From Campanula takesimana (lineage: Eukaryota > Streptophyta > Magnoliopsida > Asterales > Campanulaceae), in NCBI GenBank assembly GCA_026119855.1, contig JAOWBW010000281.1, forward strand, positions 558,001 through 622,000: DNA of 64,000 nt, given 5' to 3'. This document shows, in pieces, positions 57,972-64,000 of this stretch (position 1 is its first letter; each line of letters starts with the position of its first letter). Below the pieces are notes generated by a model, which saw only the letters and a program-made list of their open reading frames with translations, had not been told where the DNA came from and did no database searches. The position numbers were made by a program, and so were the translations under genes.

Positions 57972-58549
57972 TATATTTTTATGTTGACATGTAAATGTAA
58001 TTATAAAGGGAACGAATGATAGTTTTCAGTTCTATTACTACAATGTAGTGTTTGTATAAAATCGTGTCAAATAAGATGCTTACGTATAAATATTAAGGTG
58101 ATGATATTTGTTTAGTTTCACTTTTAAAATTTGGAATACAAAAATTACAATAATGAACGGTCATTTTATCAATAAAATCATTATCGAATTTATTAATGTT
58201 ATTTGATTTTATTCCTGTAATTTGTCAAAGTATTTCTTGTCGTGCGTTTAATGAACGGGTGTTACTTTATTTTCTTTTAATAGCTTGCATCACTCGATTT
58301 AACGATTAGAATCATTTATAATAAAGCTGGTTTAAAGAAAATTTTATTTTTTCTTTGCTTAAAAATGAGTTTTATAACTGTAAGTTTTAGCGTTACAAAT
58401 GACGGTCATTTATACTGACACTTTACAATTTAAATCAATACTTTTAACATTTAAATGAACACTTTTAACACTTATTAAATAAATAAATATTAGTGTTAAA
58501 GTGTATTTGTGTGTGTTTTTATTTAAAAGAGTGTATTTGTGTGTCTTAA

Positions 58550-58640
58550 TAAGTTTTTTTTTTTTTTTTTTTACGATGTCTACGCCAGAAGGAGGCGAGG
58601 AGAGGGATCGAACCCTAGCGCTCACCGAAAATGAGGCTTG
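58550..58640 (-). mobile_element. SINE-like fragment
   Basis: On the minus strand GGGTTCGATCCCTCTCC matches a pol III B-box (GGTTCGANNCC), followed by TTCTGGCGTAGACATCG and an A-run of about 18 (T-run 58555-58572 on +). The A-box half is missing. Confidence 0.5.
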
Positions 58641-59179
58641 GAGTATTAATAATTGTCAATGTGTATTAAAAAATGTTAATGTTACATAAAATGATTACCC
58701 ACATTCTATTATAAAATATAGGAATAGATCATTTATACGCATAAACTTTAAAGTACTCGAACGAAATGGAGCGTTGAATTGTGACACATTTCCTAGCAAA
58801 TTCACAAATTTGAGAAGAATTAAATAGGTTTGAAACTCACTCAAATGATGGAGCAACCATATTATTGACTTTTAATAAATATGATTAGCCAAGTAATTAG
58901 CTACCTAACCTCTATCTACTAATCAAATTCGTGGTCGTTTTCCCTCGCAACGGTTTTTTGTTAGGTAAATTATTCTTGTACTATGTTGTTTTTTATTTCT
59001 TCGGAAAAAACGTTTCTTTTTTTTTTTTTTTTAAAAAAAACTCTTTTTGTCCCGAGATAAATGACGAATTTTGTGAAAATATGCTCTTAATTTAATGTTT
59101 ATACTTTTTTTTTTATCTATTATTAACTAAACTATTGTTTCATATTTGTTTTCTTTTTAAATTGAGAAATCTGAATGTC

Positions 59180-59720
59180 CCCAAACAAAGTAGTACTCCC
59201 TTTGTCTCATATGGAGTCTTATTTTTTTAAAAATCAGCCTCAAATAAATAGTGAGTATTGTGAAAAACGCGTATTTCCTTAAGTAATGGAAAAACGTGTT
59301 TTTCAAAGCACGCTGGTGATTATACTTCGAATCAAGCGGTGGTATTTTCGTAAATACTGGCAACCATAGTAATGTCCAGTGTTAGTATTACAAAAAGCCA
59401 GTGATTTCAAACTGGCGTTCATAAACATGAAACTGACACTTTTTAAGTGCCAGTGGTTATGTTAAAAATTGTCAGAGCTTACACTGGCACTTTTTAACAT
59501 TGATACTGGCACTTATTAAAAGTGTCAGTGGTAGTGTTAATAACTGCCAGTCATTACACTGGCAATTGTTAACATTGACACTGACATTTATTAAAAAGTG
59601 CAAGTGGTGGTGTCAATAAGTGTCTGTGTACATGTGCTGACACTTTTTTACAATATCGCTGGCGCTTACGATCAGCGCTAAACAACTTCCCGTTAATTAC
59701 AAAAATGCCACCGCGCCAAC
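59180..59720. repeat. Hairpin-rich repeat with CACTG/CAGTG motifs
   Basis: Motifs such as GTGCCAGTG, CACTGGCACTTTTTAA and TTAAAAGTGTCAGTG recur in both orientations about ten times at 59370-59650. The same type reappears at 63740-64000. This resembles subterminal repeats of CACTA elements, but no complete terminus is seen. Confidence 0.5.
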
Positions 59721-60202
59721 TTAAAAACATGTTTTATGTGAAGCTTATCATAAAACGCGTTTTTAGCAGATTTTCACCAAATAAATGCTCACTTGTACCT
59801 GAAAAAATGTTTTACTATAATTTATAATGGGAGGGTATTTTTTATATTTATTTTTGTTCAATAAAGTTTACGAATTATACTAAAAATTTATGAAATTTAT
59901 AAAAAGAGAGTCATTATTAAAATGACATTTACGAAATATACTTAAAAAAATGAGGTTCTGATATTCTTGTTTCTTCACATAAAATATTTTGCAATTTGTG
60001 CATAACTTGTAGATTTATGTCTATTAATTCCAATTTAGTTATCACCTACTTGTGGAAAAGTTTATTATGATTTCTTGTTGTAATAACATTCTCGATTAAG
60101 ACAAAGCACTGTGCATGTCTTTTTATGAATGGAGTGATTCATTTTGGGTTACTTAGTACTCACATAAAGCACTATGAATGGAATGATTTATCTTGGCTTA
60201 AC

Positions 60203-60737
60203 TAGGGATGACTAAAACCGGTTCCGGGCCCGGTTCCGGTTCGGAACCGCCGGTTCCGGTTCGGAACCGCCGGTTCCGGTTCGGAACCGCCGGTTCCGGT
60301 TCAGCATATATGTGACCCTGAACCGGCCCGCGCTTACACCGGTTCCGGTTCCGGTCATCACAATCCGGTTCCGGTACGGTTCCGGTCCGGTTCCGGTTCA
60401 GTCCACGCTACCTTTTTTTAATTTTTTTTATCATACAATAATGAATAAACATGTTAAAATTTATTAAAAGACAAGAGATTTTTATTTTATAATACACTAA
60501 TGAATAAACATGTTAAAATTTATTGAAAAATAAGGGATTTTTATTTTTTTAATGGAAATGACGATCCGGTTCCGGTCCGGTTCCGGTTCGCCATATATGT
60601 GACCCTGAACCGGCCCGCACTTACCACGGTTCCGGTTACTCCGGTTCCGGTTTACTCCCCGGTTTGCTCCGGTTCCGGGCTTTTCCGGTCCGGTTTTCCG
60701 GTTCCGGTCCGGTTCCGGTCCGGTTTGGCCATCCCTA
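60203..60737. mobile_element. hAT-type GC-rich element with GGTTCCGG array
   Basis: Starts TAGGGATGACTAAAACCGG and ends GGTTTGGCCATCCCTA, flanked by a perfect 8-bp duplication GGCTTAAC (60195-60202, 60738-60745). A tandem array of CCGGTTCCGGTTCGGAA units lies at 60232-60300. The AT-rich middle holds a direct repeat (AATGAATAAACATG at about 60437 and 60499). Confidence 0.9.
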
Positions 60738-60763
60738 GGCTTAACCAGTACACACTCGATCCA

Positions 60764-60900
60764 GTGGCGGATCTACACTAAAACATTTGGTGTTGCATAT
60801 TTTGTGCGAGAAAAAAAAATACCGTGAAACTAAAATGAACAGGGGTTCGGGGGCAGCGCCCCCTTTTTTTTTTTTTTAGTGTACTCTGGTATTAGTGCTT
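60764..60900 (+). repeat. hAT-type element fragment
   Basis: CAGTGGCGGATCTACAC at 60764 and GGGGGCAGCGCCCCC at 60850 match the end and core of the 4919 element type. No right terminus. At about 60968 a MITE right end (GTGGGACGGAGGTAGTA) follows. Confidence 0.5.
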
Positions 60901-61382
60901 CTTAAAGGCGAAAGTTACCCTTCAAATGTGACAACTCAAAAAGGAATATCAACCTTCAACCTTTTCAAGTGGGACGGAGGTAGTAAAATACTTAGGCAAT
61001 TTACCCTAAGTAAAATTTTGGGAATTATTGGAAAAGGTCGATGCTCCATTCTAAAAATAGCTAGTAAAGAAAAAATCATTCACACAATAATAGTTGATAA
61101 ATCGACAAAATAGAAATGAAAATGATGAGCAAATTTAAAAACATAAGTGGTCAAGATTTTTATTTATTTATTTATTTATTTTGAATTTGAACAAGAAAGC
61201 TTATGTCATGAATAACTACAAAATTTTATATTAATGTCAGTTAAAGTGATGGTTAAGATTTTTTTTAACTTTTTTTTTTTACATTGATGTTTTTAAAAAG
61301 AAAATCATAGTAGAGGGAAAAAATATTTTTAAGTGTTATCAAAAGAATTTTACAAAAACTTTGAAGAAAGCTCACCTATTAG

Positions 61383-61502
61383 AGTTTTTTTTAAAAAAAT
61401 TGGAAACTATTTGCAACTAGTGGGAGATGAACCCATGTCACTTGGCAAAAAAACTACCATCTCAACCAACTAAGCTACCTAACGATTATGTAATCTAGGC
61501 GC
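61383..61502 (-). mobile_element. tRNA-derived SINE-like fragment
   Basis: On the minus strand TAGCTTAGTTGGTTGAGAT (A-box type) is followed after about 35 bases by GGGTTCATCTCCC (B-box type). A/T-rich sequence follows on its 3' side (61383-61402). The spacing fits a tRNA-related promoter; no cloverleaf is complete, so it is not a tRNA gene. Confidence 0.5.
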
Positions 61503-61616
61503 ACAGTTATGAACTTATTTACTCAAAATGTAAAAAAAAAAAAAAAAAAATTTTTTTTTTTTTTTTTTTACCATTGCCTGGGCAATGGTAGGCACACTAC
61601 AGGATCCGCCCCGGAC

Positions 61617-61832
61617 TCCGTCTCATATTTATTGATATTTATTTTCATTCGGGCGTCCTATATTTATTGTTACTTATTCAAAATGTTCACTTTTCTCTTT
61701 CCTATTCACTCACAACAACTATCCATTAACTTATTTTCTTTCTCCTACCCGCTCATAATACTTACTTTTTTAACATGTTTTTTAAATCCCGTACACTCTT
61801 ATTTGGTAGCAATAAGTATGGAACGGGGAGAG
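61617..61832. mobile_element. Degenerate Stowaway-like MITE
   Basis: ACTCCGTCTCATATTTATTG at 61615 and AATAAGTATGGAACGGGGAG at 61811 are roughly inverted; CACTCACAACAACTATCC lies inside. Before it, about 61540-61575 is a long A/T homopolymer run. Confidence 0.55.
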
Positions 61833-62131
61833 TACTCACTTCGAACTTGTTTTTTTAAAAAAAATACACAGATGATATTGAATAGTTTTCATTTTTCTAG
61901 ATATAAATTGGTTGAAAATAATTTGACATACGGCCAATTTTGCTTATGCATCACATCACACTTGTTGCGTTCATTTATTGTTTTCATTGAGTGGAAGCGA
62001 CAATTAAAATAAAATTGGTATCTTTACTATAGTTCATTAGTTCTAACTTTTCTATCGTAAACTAAATAACTTTATTTTCAAACCTTTAAACACAAGAGTG
62101 GTAGAGCAAAAGATATTGGTCAATTTATATA

Positions 62132-62383
62132 CTCCCTCCATCTCAGAAAGATAGTCTCATTTTGATTTTTTATGATCAATAAAAATAAAATTTGACCAAA
62201 CATTAGTGTCAATTTAATTATCACAATAAAATTATAAAAATTGTTACGGATAAATCACTTATCCATTACAGATTTTAGAATTTCACTAGAATGATTAGAT
62301 CGTCACCAATTGGTGGTCAAAGTTCATTTCCGTTGACCATAAAAAAGTCAAAATGAAACTATCTTTCTCTCTATCTGGGACAT
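62132..62383. mobile_element. Stowaway-like MITE, family F
   Basis: CTCCCTCCATCTCAGAAAGA on the left; the right arm GAAACTATCTTTCTCTCTAT is degraded at its end. The interior parallels the element in SPPL intron 1 (21023-21276). Confidence 0.7.
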
Positions 62384-62584
62384 ATAGTGAGTATATAAAA
62401 AGCAAAATAAATTGGACAAATCCATATGTAAAAATAGTTTTGGTATTACCAAATACAAGACTTTACCTTTTACTTTACAAACTCAAAAGCTTTCCTAACA
62501 ATATTGATGGTGTATTGTCTATATGTACAATCCACTCTTGCCTAGTACAAATGGGCTTCATCCTTTTTTTTTTTTTTTTTTTTT

Positions 62585-62760
62585 TTGAGTAAATATAAAG
62601 TTACAAAAAAGTGTCACAAAATTTGGTTTACAAAATGAGGTGTCATGATTTTGTTGGTGTTTTTTATTAGAGTGTGTCGGGTCCACTATCGATACAACCA
62701 ATAAAATATCGCCACCTCATTTTATATCATTAATTTTGTGAAATCATTTTATACCCCTAG
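62585..62760 (-). repeat. Inverted relative of the repeat at 56710
   Basis: See the matching blocks listed for 56710-56895. A T-run (about 62563-62586) lies on its left and the solo LTR target duplication starts on its right. Confidence 0.6.
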
Positions 62761-63399
62761 TGTTAGTAAATCAGACCCAAGAGATGCAAAGAATAATGAA
62801 CGCAAATCAACACAGAATATACGTGGTTCACCAATCTCTATTGGCTACCTCCACGGGCAAAGGGAAACAAATATTATTATGGCGGAGAAACAATTACAAG
62901 AAGATGATCACACTAATATATGTTTGCATGAACTTTGATCACAAAGTTCCTAGCTATTCAAAACCCTAGATCTAGAATTATTGATCTTTCTTTCTCTCTG
63001 AGTAATTGAACTTCTGAATTAGTTTAGGACGGAAGGAGTATAAATATATACATCCTAATTACCTAAACAAATTCCATAAGGATTCATACTGCCAACGACC
63101 CAAGACTCCTAGGCCCACTCAATTCCTAACGCCAATACTAACTCCAAGTGAATAAGGATACTAACTTGTTATTGACGGCTACTGGCCAAACAAAAACTCA
63201 AGAACCCATTTAACCATGTTGGCCCATATCTCACAATTTGGCGTGCTCTTGTGGCTAAGGCTACAATATCAGCTTGGTCGCAGCTTCTCTGGCCTTAGCT
63301 CGAGGCCTTAGCTCAACTCCCTCAGTCTCGGAATTACGTACTCTTTGTTGTATAATCCTCTAAATTAAAGTATCAACTTCAAAGGCATTTATCCCAACA
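62761..63399 (-). mobile_element. Copia-type solo LTR with target duplication
   Basis: 639 bp from TGTTAGTAAATCAGACCC to AAGGCATTTATCCCAACA, TG...CA ends, bounded by a perfect 5-bp duplication CCTAG (62756-62760, 63400-63404). On the minus strand it contains GGTGAACCACGTATATTC and CCCGTGGAGGTAGCC, homologous to the LTR at 2426-3004. No internal domain, so it is a product of LTR-LTR recombination. Confidence 0.88.
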
Positions 63400-63404
63400 C
63401 CTAG

Positions 63405-64000
63405 CATTACCCTTTTTTTTTTTCATTCTTTTTAATGAAATGGGGAGCATAGTGACAAAATAACAAATATTTTAAACTTGAATAATTCTAAAGGCATTTC
63501 ACAAATGTGTGAAGCTTTAAGACTTTTTATGATTGAGCAATATTAGAAGCATTTCATAACTACTCATAAAATTGCGGTTGGTATTCATTGATTAGTGTTT
63601 AAGTTACTTCCCCATCCCGGAATTTTACCTCCAATTTTTTTTTCTCATTAGTTTTAGTTTGAATAAAACTTTAGCGATGATTTAGATTAAATTTATATAT
63701 TTTATGAAAAAAAGTGTTTTACTTTAAGGATTCATAATACGTGTTTTGAAAAGACACTGGTGCTTGTTTTTTAAAAACAAGTGGTGACACTTTGTAAATA
63801 CTGGCAAGCATCGTAAATGCAGTGTGAATATTCTAAAATGCCTGTTATTTGGACTGACGTTTATAAATATTATCGTTGACACTTTTCAAAAGTGTCAGTG
63901 TTAGTGTTTAAAAGTCTCATCCATCACACTAGCACTTAAAAACATTGATACTGACACTTATCAAAAGTGCCAGTGGAAGTGTCAATGAGTGCGAATGTAT
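63405..64000. other. Intergenic, hairpin-rich repeat at the window end
   Basis: 63405-63735 shows nothing recognisable. From about 63740 the CACTGGTGCTTG / AAAAGTGTCAGTG hairpin motifs seen at 59370-59650 recur and run off the window. Confidence 0.45.

Noticed and set aside
60895..61113. 72-codon frame
   Set aside because: Contains MITE terminal sequence (GACGGAGG) in frame and has no recognisable feature.
61440..61502. Functional tRNA gene
   Set aside because: Only A- and B-box-like motifs; acceptor and anticodon stems do not pair.
62353..62592. 79-codon frame ending in poly-Phe
   Set aside because: Starts in a MITE arm and ends in a T-run; not protein-like.

Overview
This window is nuclear DNA of a flowering plant, most likely a eudicot. 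The order cannot be fixed from the sequence. Genes are split by short GT-AG introns, the DNA is AT-rich, and non-coding parts are packed with TA-flanked miniature transposons ending in CTCCCTCCGTCC-type termini. Spliced exons give recognisable plant proteins.

Layout. (1) Positions 1-4322 hold the last four exons (+ strand) of a gene I could not identify. Its 3' end is repeated in broken form at 9427-10300. (2) 4323-10556 is repeat territory: nested MITEs, an inverted-repeat element in a TA microsatellite, a Copia LTR remnant and a decayed Copia gag/protease. (3) 10557-23014 (- strand) is a complete 14-exon signal peptide peptidase-like (SPPL) gene, 549 codons. (4) 23015-24653 is upstream sequence made almost entirely of MITEs. 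(5) 24654-33489 is an integrated plant pararetrovirus (Caulimoviridae) of about 8.4 kb. It has a tRNA-Met primer site, a coiled-coil ORF1, a fused movement/coat ORF2, a protease/RT/RNase H ORF3 and a transactivator-like ORF4. ORFs 1-3 carry frameshifts or stops; ORF4 is open. The copy is terminally redundant and ends in an inverted fragment of its own protease region. (6) 33490-35665 holds three adjacent inverted-repeat elements, the last with a 113-bp palindrome-rich tandem array. (7) 37743-43658 (- strand) is a complete five-exon gene for a 291-residue membrane protein resembling the HERP/HERPUD type. (8) 43659-45975 holds nested retroposon and MITE remnants. (9) 45976-53814 (- strand) is a complete nine-exon PUB33-type gene, 896 residues: USP-like domain, coiled coil, non-RD kinase, U-box. 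(10) 53815-64000 has no gene I can support. It contains MITEs, a GC-rich hAT element, SINE-like pieces, hairpin-rich repeats and a solo Copia LTR with a perfect 5-bp target duplication.

The genes form no operon or pathway. A loose theme is protein quality control and turnover at membranes (intramembrane protease, HERP-like ER protein, U-box E3 ligase with kinase), but this is probably coincidence. The most notable content is the rearranged pararetrovirus and the well-bounded non-autonomous transposons whose target duplications can be read directly. All exon joins were made by eye from splice consensus and reading frame. Where totals are given, the coding lengths came out as exact multiples of three.
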